64,000 nt of DNA from Campylobacter upsaliensis (GTDB lineage: Bacteria; Campylobacterota; Campylobacteria; Campylobacterales; Campylobacteraceae). How positions within the stretch are numbered: the stretch's first letter is position 1; each line of letters begins with the position of its first letter. Location of the stretch: assembly GCF_900637395.1 (NCBI RefSeq), contig NZ_LR134372.1:1240001-1304000 (forward strand), given 5' to 3'. The position numbers were made by a program, and so were the translations under genes. Positions 34,827 through 42,690 of this stretch are shown one piece after another. The notes beneath the pieces were generated by a model. It was not told the origin of the DNA, made no database searches, and saw nothing but the letters and a program-made list of their open reading frames with translations.

Positions 34827-36386
34827 CTACTCCCACTCAATAGTCCCCGGGGGTTTTGAGGTAATGTCATAGACTACGCGGTTTATCCCTGCTACTTCGT
34901 TGATTATGCGATTTGAGACAGATTCTAAAAATGCGTGGGGTAAGTGTGAGAAACTTGCAGTCATTCCATCCATCGCTTCTACTGCTCTTACACAAATCGT
35001 ATTATCATAAGTGCGATTATCGCCCATTACGCCTACACTTCGCACATTGAGTAACACGCAAAATGCCTGCCACACGCTATCATACAAGCCCCATTTATGC
35101 AGCTCTTCTATGAAGATAAAATCCGCCTCTTTTAATAGCTCTAAATCCGCGGCATTCACCTCGCCCATAATGCGTATGGCAAGTCCGGGTCCGGGGAATG
35201 GGTGCCTCATAAGCATAGATTCAGGCATTCCTAATTCTCTGCCTAACGCCCTTACCTCGTCCTTAAACAGCTCTCTTAAAGGCTCGATTAGCTCAAATTT
35301 CATCCATTCAGGCAGTCCACCGACATTATGGTGGCTTTTTATCGTTTTGCTAGGACCCTTCACACTCACAGATTCTATAACATCAGGGTAGAGTGTGCCT
35401 TGTGCTAGGAATTTTATCTCGCCTTTTGTGTTGTGCTTTTTGGCTTCAGCTTCAAATACTTCTATGAACGATTCACCGATGATTTTGCGTTTCTTTTCCG
35501 GATCAGTTACGCCCTTTAATCGCCCTAAAAATAGCTCTCTCGCATCGGCTACAATCAAAGGCACTTTTAGATTCTCTCTAAACATCGCTTCTACCGCTTC
35601 TCTCTCCCCCTTTCTTAAAAGCCCGGTATCCACAAAAACAGGGATAAGATTTTCCCCTATGGCACGATAAAGTAAAGTTGCCACAACGGAGCTATCCACG
35701 CCACCACTCACTGCACAAAGCACCTTATCTCCCCCAAGCACCTTTTCCCTTAGCTTTGCAATCTCAACTTCCGCAAAATTTCGCATATTCCAGCTTGTAT
35801 CTGCCCCGCAAATCCCCACAGCAAAGTTTTTCAAAATCTCCCCGCCACACTCACTATGCACCACTTCTGGGTGAAATTGCAAGGCATAAATATGCCGCTT
35901 AAAATCTGCGATAGCGCAATTTTGCGTATTCCCACTTTTCGCCAACTCCACAAAGCCACTAGGCACAGACTCCACCTTATCCGCGTGGCTCATCCACACG
36001 ATAGAATTTTGCTTCACACTCTTAAATAGCCTAGAATCCACGCTAGAATCCGCAATTTCTAAAACCGCCTTGCCAAACTCCTGTGCGTTCGCTCTTACCA
36101 CACTTCCGCCAAAAAAATGCGCGATATACTGCATACCATAGCAGATTCCAAGCACAGGGATTCCAAGCTCAAACACCCTAGAATCCGGCTTATACGCTCC
36201 CTCTTCATACACACTCGCAGGTCCCCCACTCAAAATTATGCCCTTAGGATTTTTCGCTTTAATAGAATCTAGCTTTTCAAAATATGGCACAATCTCCGTA
36301 TAAACGCCATATTCACGCAATCTTCTAGCGATAAGTTGTGTATATTGTGAGCCAAAATCTAAAACCAAAATTAAACTATTCATCAT
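34827..36386 (-). CDS. guaA: GMP synthase (glutamine-hydrolysing)
   Basis: GuaA converts XMP to GMP. In 519 residues there is an N-terminal class I glutamine amidotransferase domain with Cys82 in 'GICYGMQ' and His in 'ALQFHPEV', then the ATP pyrophosphatase domain '[16 protein letters not shown]', and the dimerisation domain ending '[13 protein letters not shown]'. The gene is visibly richer in G+C than its neighbours and uses codons rare around it (many CCC, CTA, and GAATCC/AGATTC runs), resembling Helicobacter-type DNA. It sits where I recall guaA in C. jejuni (near uvrC), so replacement in place is possible. It adjoins the dcm remnant within three bases. Confidence 0.96.
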   Translation of the reverse strand: MMNSLILVLDFGSQYTQLIARRLREYGVYTEIVPYFEKLDSIKAKNPKGIILSGGPASVYEEGAYKPDSRVFELGIPVLGICYGMQYIAHFFGGSVVRANAQEFGKAVLEIADSSVDSRLFKSVKQNSIVWMSHADKVESVPSGFVELAKSGNTQNCAIADFKRHIYALQFHPEVVHSECGGEILKNFAVGICGADTSWNMRNFAEVEIAKLREKVLGGDKVLCAVSGGVDSSVVATLLYRAIGENLIPVFVDTGLLRKGEREAVEAMFRENLKVPLIVADARELFLGRLKGVTDPEKKRKIIGESFIEVFEAEAKKHNTKGEIKFLAQGTLYPDVIESVSVKGPSKTIKSHHNVGGLPEWMKFELIEPLRELFKDEVRALGRELGMPESMLMRHPFPGPGLAIRIMGEVNAADLELLKEADFIFIEELHKWGLYDSVWQAFCVLLNVRSVGVMGDNRTYDNTICVRAVEAMDGMTASFSHLPHAFLESVSNRIINEVAGINRVVYDITSKPPGTIEWE

Positions 36387-36578
36387 CTACCACCTATTTA
36401 AAGTTTCATATTTTTTAATACTTTTTACCGAGCCATTTTGCTCATAAGTCGTATAAGTTGGCTCTCCTTTATATCCACAAGCACTTAGAAATATTAAACA
36501 AAAAAATGCTAAAATTCCTTTATGAAAAAGATAAAAACCGCGACCAATGTTATTGTTGAAATGGCAAATCAGCCTCAT
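36387..36578 (-). CDS. Small lipoprotein of unknown function
   Basis: This 63-residue protein has a hydrophobic segment ending in the lipobox 'LSAC' (Cys34), followed by 'GYKGEPTYTTYEQNG'. The mature peptide would be only 30 residues. The ATG at 36578 has AGGGGAG five bases upstream, which supports this start even though the N-terminal region before the hydrophobic part is long (about 20 residues). This start overlaps the divergent 36522 gene by 57 bases. It ends directly before guaA and might be cotranscribed with it. 'GYKGEP' recalls small LptM-like lipoproteins (GLKGPL), but that is only a suggestion. Confidence 0.5.
   Translation of the reverse strand: MRLICHFNNNIGRGFYLFHKGILAFFCLIFLSACGYKGEPTYTTYEQNGSVKSIKKYETLNRW
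36507..36515 (+). promoter_or_regulatory. Extended -10 predicting a leaderless mRNA for 36522
   Basis: AATGCTAAAATTCC contains TGnTAAAAT (36507-36515). The expected start, six to seven bases after the hexamer, falls on the ATG at 36522, and no ribosome-binding site precedes this ATG, so the mRNA may be leaderless. Confidence 0.4.
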
Positions 36579-36983
36579 TATACTCCCCTAAAAGATCGAT
36601 TTTACTATAAAGATTTTTTACTCTTAATGCCAGAAAAACACAGACGCCACATTGCTAAGATTTTCATTAAAAATGACACTCTAAACATCATAACGCTTAA
36701 TCACATAGGCTACCAAGAATTAAACCACGATGATAGCAAAAAATACATTAAAATTCTTATAAAGCTTTACGCAAAAGAAAATCCAAACAGCAAATTTATC
36801 GATGTGAAAAATCTTAGAATTTTTTCCCAACGCTATGAAAAAACTAAGCTAAAATTAGAAAATAGTCCTAAAAAAATTCGCCCCTATATCGAGCTTTCTT
36901 TAGGGAAATTTAAAAATCCTTTCGAAAATAAGGCTTTATATGACAAATTTGAAGCCTTGAGAAAAGTGATACAAAATGCTTGA
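36522..36983 (+). CDS. DciA-like (DUF721) protein
   Basis: This basic, 153-residue protein of the Campylobacterota carries a segment 'HIAKIFIKNDTLNIITLNHIGYQELN' (in parts, about 45-70), which looks like the DUF721/DciA core where a short strand pair is followed by 'QEL'. DciA loads the replicative helicase in bacteria without DnaC. The match is by eye and moderate. The Lys-rich C-terminal half has no recognised domain. Its end overlaps uvrC by eight bases. I recall an equivalent unnamed gene between uvrC and guaA in C. jejuni. Confidence 0.5.
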   Translation: MKKIKTATNVIVEMANQPHYTPLKDRFYYKDFLLLMPEKHRRHIAKIFIKNDTLNIITLNHIGYQELNHDDSKKYIKILIKLYAKENPNSKFIDVKNLRIFSQRYEKTKLKLENSPKKIRPYIELSLGKFKNPFENKALYDKFEALRKVIQNA

Positions 36984-38760
36984 AAAAGACCTTATGAGTT
37001 TGCCAGAAAGTGCGGGGGTTTATCAGTATTTTAACGCAGAGGGAAAGCTCCTTTATGTCGGTAAGGCTAAAAATTTAAAAAAACGCGTTAAAAGCTATTT
37101 TAGCTTTAATCCTCTAAGAGCAAATTCTAAAAATAGTCTAAGAATTCAAAAGATGATTAATGAGGCAGCACATTTAAAATTTATCAGCACTAAAACAGAA
37201 GCTAACGCTCTCATTTTAGAAAATTCTCTCATCAAACAACTTCACCCAAAATACAATATTTTATTAAGAGATGATAAAACCTATCCTTACATTTATATAG
37301 ATTTAAATGAAAAATTTCCGCGTTTTGAGCTGACGCGTAAAATTATCAAAAAGCCCAAAATTAAATACTATGGACCCTTTTTTAAGGGAGCAAAAGAGCT
37401 TTTAAACGCCCTTTATCTTTACTATCCTTTAAAACAAAAGAAAAATTGTAAAAAACTTTGTATTTTTCATCAAATTTCAAGGTGTAGTGGGGTTTGTGAA
37501 GGTTTAGTGAGTGAGGAAAATTATAAAGCAATTTTAACAAATGCCACAAAAGCCCTTTTAAATCCCAGTCTTTTAATCAAAAATTTAGAACAAGCTATGT
37601 TTAAATACGCTCACAATGAAAATTATGAAGAAGCGGCTAAAGTCCGTGATGAAATTAACGCCATAAAAGCCTTAGAAACAAAAGTTCAAATTGATTTAGC
37701 AAGGCTTGAGGATTTTGAAATTTTTGCCCTTGCTAGTGAAAATGGCATTTGCTCCACTTTGCGTTTCATCATACAAGAAGGGAAAATCATCAGCACCCAT
37801 TCAAAAATTCACATTTTAAAAGAAAAAGAAATCAATACAAATGAAATTTATAAACAAGTGCTTTTAGAAAGCTTTAATCAAGACAGCCCCCTCGTCTCAA
37901 ATCAAATCTATGTTTATGAGGACTTTGAGGATAGAAAGCTTTTAGAGGAATTGTTAAGCGAAAGATTTGCTAAAAAAATTCATATCCAAGTCCCACAAAA
38001 GGGTGAAAAAAGAAAAATTTGCGATCTTGCTTTTGAAAATGCCTTACTTAACATCAATATCCATCTTAAAAATAATGATTTAAGCTTAATAGAGGAATTA
38101 AAGCATTATTTTGAGCTTGAAAATGTGCCTCATTGCATAGAAATTTATGATAATTCTCACCTACAAGGCGTAGCAAAAGTGGGTGCTATGGTGTGTTTTA
38201 AAGACGGCAAATGGGAAAAGAAACATTACCGCAAATTTCATCTTCAAGGCAAAAGCGATTATGAGCAAATGAAGGAAGTTTTAATAAGAAGAACGAAAGA
38301 CTTTGAAAGCCTTTCGCCTCCTGATTTATGGCTCATAGATGGAGGTAAAGCCCTGCTTGATTTAGCAAATAACATTATCAAAAGCACAGGTGCAAATGTC
38401 GATGTTTTAGCCATAGCTAAGGAAAAAATCGACTTTAAAGCACAGCGTTCAAAAGGAAGTGCTAGAGATAAAATCCACTCGCAAAAAGGCGAATTTTTAC
38501 TTAAAACAGATGATAAAAAGCTACAATTTTTACAAAAATTAAGAGACGAAGCGCATCGCTTTGCTCTTTCTTTTCATAAAAATACTAAGAAAAAACAGGA
38601 TTTAAAAAGCTCTAAACTCTTAAATTTAGGTATTAGTGAGGGGTATTTGCAAAAACTACTTGCTTTTTATGGAGATTTTGAGAGTATTTATGAGGCAAAT
38701 TATGAGGAACTAAAAATGCTTACAAATGCAAAAATAGCTCAAAAAATTAAGGATATGTAA
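36976..38760 (+). CDS. uvrC: Excinuclease ABC subunit C
   Basis: UvrC makes both incisions in nucleotide excision repair. This one has 594 residues with an N-terminal GIY-YIG nuclease ('AGVYQYFNAEGKLLYVGKAKNLKKRV', in parts, with the catalytic Tyr/Arg), a Cys-rich stretch ('CKKLCIFHQISRCSGVC'), a UVR motif binding UvrB (about 200-235, 'NENYEEAAKVRDEI'), and an RNase H-like second nuclease with 'LWLIDGGKALLDLA'. A HhH region closes the protein. It overlaps both flanking genes by one to eight bases. Confidence 0.95.
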   Translation: MLEKDLMSLPESAGVYQYFNAEGKLLYVGKAKNLKKRVKSYFSFNPLRANSKNSLRIQKMINEAAHLKFISTKTEANALILENSLIKQLHPKYNILLRDDKTYPYIYIDLNEKFPRFELTRKIIKKPKIKYYGPFFKGAKELLNALYLYYPLKQKKNCKKLCIFHQISRCSGVCEGLVSEENYKAILTNATKALLNPSLLIKNLEQAMFKYAHNENYEEAAKVRDEINAIKALETKVQIDLARLEDFEIFALASENGICSTLRFIIQEGKIISTHSKIHILKEKEINTNEIYKQVLLESFNQDSPLVSNQIYVYEDFEDRKLLEELLSERFAKKIHIQVPQKGEKRKICDLAFENALLNINIHLKNNDLSLIEELKHYFELENVPHCIEIYDNSHLQGVAKVGAMVCFKDGKWEKKHYRKFHLQGKSDYEQMKEVLIRRTKDFESLSPPDLWLIDGGKALLDLANNIIKSTGANVDVLAIAKEKIDFKAQRSKGSARDKIHSQKGEFLLKTDDKKLQFLQKLRDEAHRFALSFHKNTKKKQDLKSSKLLNLGISEGYLQKLLAFYGDFESIYEANYEELKMLTNAKIAQKIKDM

Positions 38761-39926
38761 TGATATTAAGCTTTTTGATTTTAATTTTAAGCACTTTTTT
38801 ACTTTTTTTAAGTGTCGATTTTAACGCTCTTGCTAACACAGACGAACAGCTTAAACTTAGTATTTTTCTTAGCATTTTACTTTTGGGCGGGGTTTTGTGC
38901 ATTACGCTTTTTAGAAAAGAGCGTTTTTTGCAAAAACTATTTTATAAAATTTCCCTCCTTGAAAAAAGCGAAAATGAAAGCGTAGAAAGGGCTTTAGACG
39001 CCTTAAAAGAACGCTTAGAAATGCAAAAATACCACATCAAAAAAGCAAATTTAGAAAAACAAGAAAAGCTTTCTTTGCTAGAAGAGCTTTATTATCATCT
39101 AGGTAATATTCAAAACGCTCTTTATTACATAGAGGCTGATGAAAAATCTCTCTCTCTTTTGCTAAATGCCCTACATAAGCAAAAAGAAACACTTCGACTA
39201 GCTATCAATCACCCCATAAGCTATAACAAAAGCTTAGGCGGACATAAGGATAAATTTTTGCGTTATGAAGCTAAAATCGCCCTCGTTAATAATGATGATT
39301 TAGAAAATTTTCTTATCCAAAATATCTTGGCGTATTTTGGGATACAAAGCGTTTTTTTTAAAGAAATTAGCTTTGATAGAAATGATTATCATCTCGTTTT
39401 CATTAAAGATGAAATCTATCAAAAATTAGTCAAAAAGGAGGAGGATTTTATCGTTTTTGGGAGGGATAAAAATTTAAGTTATCCTTGCTTTTTACCTATG
39501 CCACTTGATAAAAAAATGCTCGAAATTCTTCTTAAAAAACGGCTCGAAAAATTAACACCAAAGCAGTTTGAAAAAGGCGTCTTAAATAATGTGCTTTTAT
39601 TTAAGCAAAATGAATTTGATGCGAATTTATTTTTTAGCATTATAGAAAAGCAATGCTCACAAAATACTTTGGTAAATTCTTTATTTCAGCTTAAAGAGTG
39701 CTTGAGTAAAGAGAGTTACCGCCTTGTTTTGCTTGATTATGATGTGATTAAATTTGATTTAGAGCAAGTTAAAATTTTACTTCATATCTATAAAAATCAC
39801 AACCCACAAAGCCACATCATACTTTTTACTCAGGAAAAAATCACTGAATTTGACTGCATTAGCGAGGTTTTAAGCTCCATTAGCAAAAATGAGCTTATCG
39901 CACTTTTACGCAAGTATTTAAATTAA
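38760..39926 (+). CDS. Membrane coiled-coil protein with a receiver-like C-terminus
   Basis: I do not recognise a family for this 388-residue protein. Two membrane helices near the N-terminus (about 1-18 and 35-52) are followed by a charged coiled coil (about 65-150). The C-terminal part (about 270-388) reads like a response-regulator receiver fold, with 'YRLVLLDYDVI' as the strand that would carry the phosphorylated Asp and 'SHIILFTQE' as the next strand, but other acidic residues of an active site are not evident. Its start overlaps the uvrC stop (TAATG). I recall a similar gene beside uvrC in C. jejuni. Confidence 0.6.
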   Translation: MILSFLILILSTFLLFLSVDFNALANTDEQLKLSIFLSILLLGGVLCITLFRKERFLQKLFYKISLLEKSENESVERALDALKERLEMQKYHIKKANLEKQEKLSLLEELYYHLGNIQNALYYIEADEKSLSLLLNALHKQKETLRLAINHPISYNKSLGGHKDKFLRYEAKIALVNNDDLENFLIQNILAYFGIQSVFFKEISFDRNDYHLVFIKDEIYQKLVKKEEDFIVFGRDKNLSYPCFLPMPLDKKMLEILLKKRLEKLTPKQFEKGVLNNVLLFKQNEFDANLFFSIIEKQCSQNTLVNSLFQLKECLSKESYRLVLLDYDVIKFDLEQVKILLHIYKNHNPQSHIILFTQEKITEFDCISEVLSSISKNELIALLRKYLN

Positions 39927-39935
39927 GGACTTTCA

Positions 39936-40961
39936 ATGCTTATTAAGGATTTTGACACGACAAAAGGTGTTTTCATCATCGCAGAGCTTTCAGCTAATCA
40001 CTCAGCAAGTTTAGAATTAGCTCTTAAAACTATACAAGCAGCTAAAAAAGCGGGGGCAAATGCCATTAAAATTCAAACCTACACGCCCCACAGCCTTACC
40101 CTAAAAAGTGATAAAGACGATTTCATCATTAAAGGAGGACTTTGGGACAAAAGAAGCTTTTTTGAGCTATATGAAAAGGCACAAACACCTTATGAGTGGC
40201 ACTCCCAGCTTTTTGAAGCCGCACAAAATGAAGGACTACTATGCTTTTCAAGCCCCTTTAGCGAGGAGGATTTAACTTTCTTACGCCGTTTTGACCCACC
40301 AGCTTATAAAATCGCCTCTTTTGAGGCAAATGATGAATATTTTGTGCGTTTAGTAGCAAGAGAAAAAAAGCCCACTTTTGTCTCCACAGGAGTGATTGAT
40401 GAGAGTGAAATTGCAAGAATTTGCGAAATCTTTAAGGAAGAAGAAAACGAAAATTTATGCCTTTTAAAATGCACCTCCGCCTACCCTGCCGAGTTAAAAG
40501 ATATGAATTTAAACGCCCTTTTAAGCCTTAAGCAATTTGGCTATGAGGTAGGATTAAGTGATCATAGCAAGGGGCATTTGGCGGCGACTTTAGCAGTAGC
40601 TTTGGGGGCTAGGGTGATAGAAAAGCATTTTATGCTAGATAAAAATGTCATCAGCGAGGATAGTGCCTTTAGTCTTGATTTTGACGAATTTAAAGCCTTG
40701 GTTAAAATAATAAGAAATGCCGAGCTTTGTTTAGGGAAAAAAGATTTAAATTTAGATGAAAAAAGTTTAGAAAATAGGCGTTTTGCGAGAAGTTTATATG
40801 CGAGTAAGGACATTAAAAAAGGCGAAGTTTTTACTAAAGAAAACATAAAATCCGTGCGACCTAGCTTTGGCTTACACCCTAAATTTTACCCACAAATTTT
40901 AGGTAAAAAAGCAAAAAGAAATATAGAATTTGCCACGCCTTTAAAGGAAGAGGATTTATAA
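39936..40961 (+). CDS. pseI: Pseudaminic acid synthase
   Basis: PseI condenses phosphoenolpyruvate with 2,4-diacetamido-2,4,6-trideoxy-L-altrose to make pseudaminic acid, used on Campylobacter flagellins. The 341 residues hold a NeuB-type TIM barrel ('FIIAELSANHSASLELAL', 'AIKIQTYTP', 'KCTSAYPA', 'GLSDHS', 'VIEKHFML') and a C-terminal SAF/antifreeze-like domain ('RSLYASKDIKKGEVFTKENI', 'RPSFGLHPKFY'). The N-terminal 'ELSANHSAS' and 'KSVRPSFGLHP' favour PseI over NeuB or LegI. Its neighbours are three maf genes, as in flagellin-glycosylation loci. Confidence 0.88.
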   Translation: MLIKDFDTTKGVFIIAELSANHSASLELALKTIQAAKKAGANAIKIQTYTPHSLTLKSDKDDFIIKGGLWDKRSFFELYEKAQTPYEWHSQLFEAAQNEGLLCFSSPFSEEDLTFLRRFDPPAYKIASFEANDEYFVRLVAREKKPTFVSTGVIDESEIARICEIFKEEENENLCLLKCTSAYPAELKDMNLNALLSLKQFGYEVGLSDHSKGHLAATLAVALGARVIEKHFMLDKNVISEDSAFSLDFDEFKALVKIIRNAELCLGKKDLNLDEKSLENRRFARSLYASKDIKKGEVFTKENIKSVRPSFGLHPKFYPQILGKKAKRNIEFATPLKEEDL

Positions 40962-40967
40962 AGCATA

Positions 40968-42689
40968 ATGAATTTAACTAAAAATATCAAAGCTCTAAAG
41001 CAGAGCAACCCTAGCCTAAATTTACCTCAAAAGCAAGATAAATTCAGCCTTGATGAAAGCTTAAATCTCTGCTTTAAAGAGGGTAAAATGTATCATAATG
41101 TCAAAGAGGAACTTAGCCAAAAGCTTATTTATATCAAGCAAAACTACGCATATTATCCCCTGCTCTATTTTTACGGCTTTGGTAATGGCACGCTTTATAA
41201 AATTTTATGTCAAACACAGACTAAAATCGTTGTTTTTGAGGACGATTTAGAGCTTTTAAGCCTTGTGTTTAGTTTGATTGACTTTAGTGAAGAATTGCAA
41301 GATAAAAGACTTGTTTTAATCACAAATTTAGAAGAGCTTAACGCCCTTTTTGAGGATGAGCTAATCCAAACAAGCTATAAAATTTACACGCTTTTTTCAC
41401 ATTGTGCCTTTTATGAAAATGAGAAATTTGAGCTGTTACACGCTAAATTTAAAGAGTATTTTGACTTTTTGCTTTTACAAAAGGGGAACGACCCCGAGGA
41501 CACGCTCACAGGTATGAAACATACGCTTATCAATCTTAAAACTATGCTTGAAAAACCTAAATTTAAGGACTTTTTAAACACTTACCGCTTTCAAAATCAA
41601 AATGCCATTATCGTTAGCACAGGACCAAGCCTAAGTAAGCAACTTCCGCTTTTAAAAGAAGTGCAAGAAAAAGCCGTGATTTTCGCAGCTGATAGTGCCT
41701 ATGCTATCTTAAAAAAAGAGGGCATAAGGGCGGATTTTGTTTTTTCCTTAGAAAGACTAGAATTAACAAGTGAATTTTTCAACCAAAACTTTAACGAACT
41801 TGATGAAAATGTCCTTTTCATCATCACTTCCCTGACTCACCCAAATACCTTAAAATATCTTAAAAATCAAAATTTTCTCCTTGTTTTGCGACCCTTTTAT
41901 TTTGAAAAGGCTCTAAAATGCGATGAATTTGGCTATTTAGGTGTGGGAGCTAGTGTGGCAAATATGGCTTATGAGTGTGCGGCGGCACTTAGATTTGAAA
42001 ACATTATCTTTATAGGACAGGACTTAGCCTACGATGATATGGGACTTTCACACGAAAAAAGCTATACCTTACTTTCTTACCACAAAAATGACTTTCAAAA
42101 CGATAAAGATAAATTTTTATGCGAAGCTTATGGGGGGCAGGGTTTGGTGCAAAGCTCTTTGGCTTGGACTCTTTTTAGACTAGGACTTCAAAGAGACATA
42201 CTAAATGCTAAAAAGCTAAATATCAACACCTACAACGCCACAGAAGGCGGTGCGAGGATAGAGGGTTGTATAGAAAAAAACTTTGCTTGGTGTTGTGAAA
42301 ATTTACTTCAAATAAAAAAGAAAAAACTCCCCATAAAAAGCGTAAAAATATCCACTACAAACGCTTTTTTAAGCCTTAAAAACTTACTTGAAAAAGGAGA
42401 AAAATTTGAAGCTAAACTTGAAACAATTTTGTGTGATTTAGAACAAGCTCTAAGTAAAGAACAAAATTTGGAATACTTTTTGCATAATTTAGAAAAATTA
42501 AGCGAGGAATTTAAAAAGCAAGAAATTTGCACGGATTTATTCTTAGCCTTGCTTTTTGATTTAGAAAGCGAAAGATTAAAGTTAAGGGCAGAAAATGCCG
42601 ATATTTTAACAAATTTAAAAACACAAAAAGGCTATTTTGCCAAGCTTTTAAAACTTTTAAAGAAGCAAAATGCACTTTTAAAGGAGTAA
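40968..42689 (+). CDS. Motility accessory factor (Maf), copy 1
   Basis: This 573-residue DUF115/Maf protein is a likely transferase of nonulosonic acids onto flagellin. The core has 'YYPLLYFYGFGNGTLYK', 'AIIVSTGPSLSKQLPLLKE', 'VIFAADSAYAIL', 'IIFIGQDLAYDDMG' and 'YNATEGGARIEG', all conserved across the family. The C-terminal 120 residues are helical. It follows pseI by six bases and precedes copy 2 by one base. Which sugar it handles is not visible. No homopolymer longer than usual is in this copy. Confidence 0.9.
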   Translation: MNLTKNIKALKQSNPSLNLPQKQDKFSLDESLNLCFKEGKMYHNVKEELSQKLIYIKQNYAYYPLLYFYGFGNGTLYKILCQTQTKIVVFEDDLELLSLVFSLIDFSEELQDKRLVLITNLEELNALFEDELIQTSYKIYTLFSHCAFYENEKFELLHAKFKEYFDFLLLQKGNDPEDTLTGMKHTLINLKTMLEKPKFKDFLNTYRFQNQNAIIVSTGPSLSKQLPLLKEVQEKAVIFAADSAYAILKKEGIRADFVFSLERLELTSEFFNQNFNELDENVLFIITSLTHPNTLKYLKNQNFLLVLRPFYFEKALKCDEFGYLGVGASVANMAYECAAALRFENIIFIGQDLAYDDMGLSHEKSYTLLSYHKNDFQNDKDKFLCEAYGGQGLVQSSLAWTLFRLGLQRDILNAKKLNINTYNATEGGARIEGCIEKNFAWCCENLLQIKKKKLPIKSVKISTTNAFLSLKNLLEKGEKFEAKLETILCDLEQALSKEQNLEYFLHNLEKLSEEFKKQEICTDLFLALLFDLESERLKLRAENADILTNLKTQKGYFAKLLKLLKKQNALLKE

Positions 42690-42690
42690 A

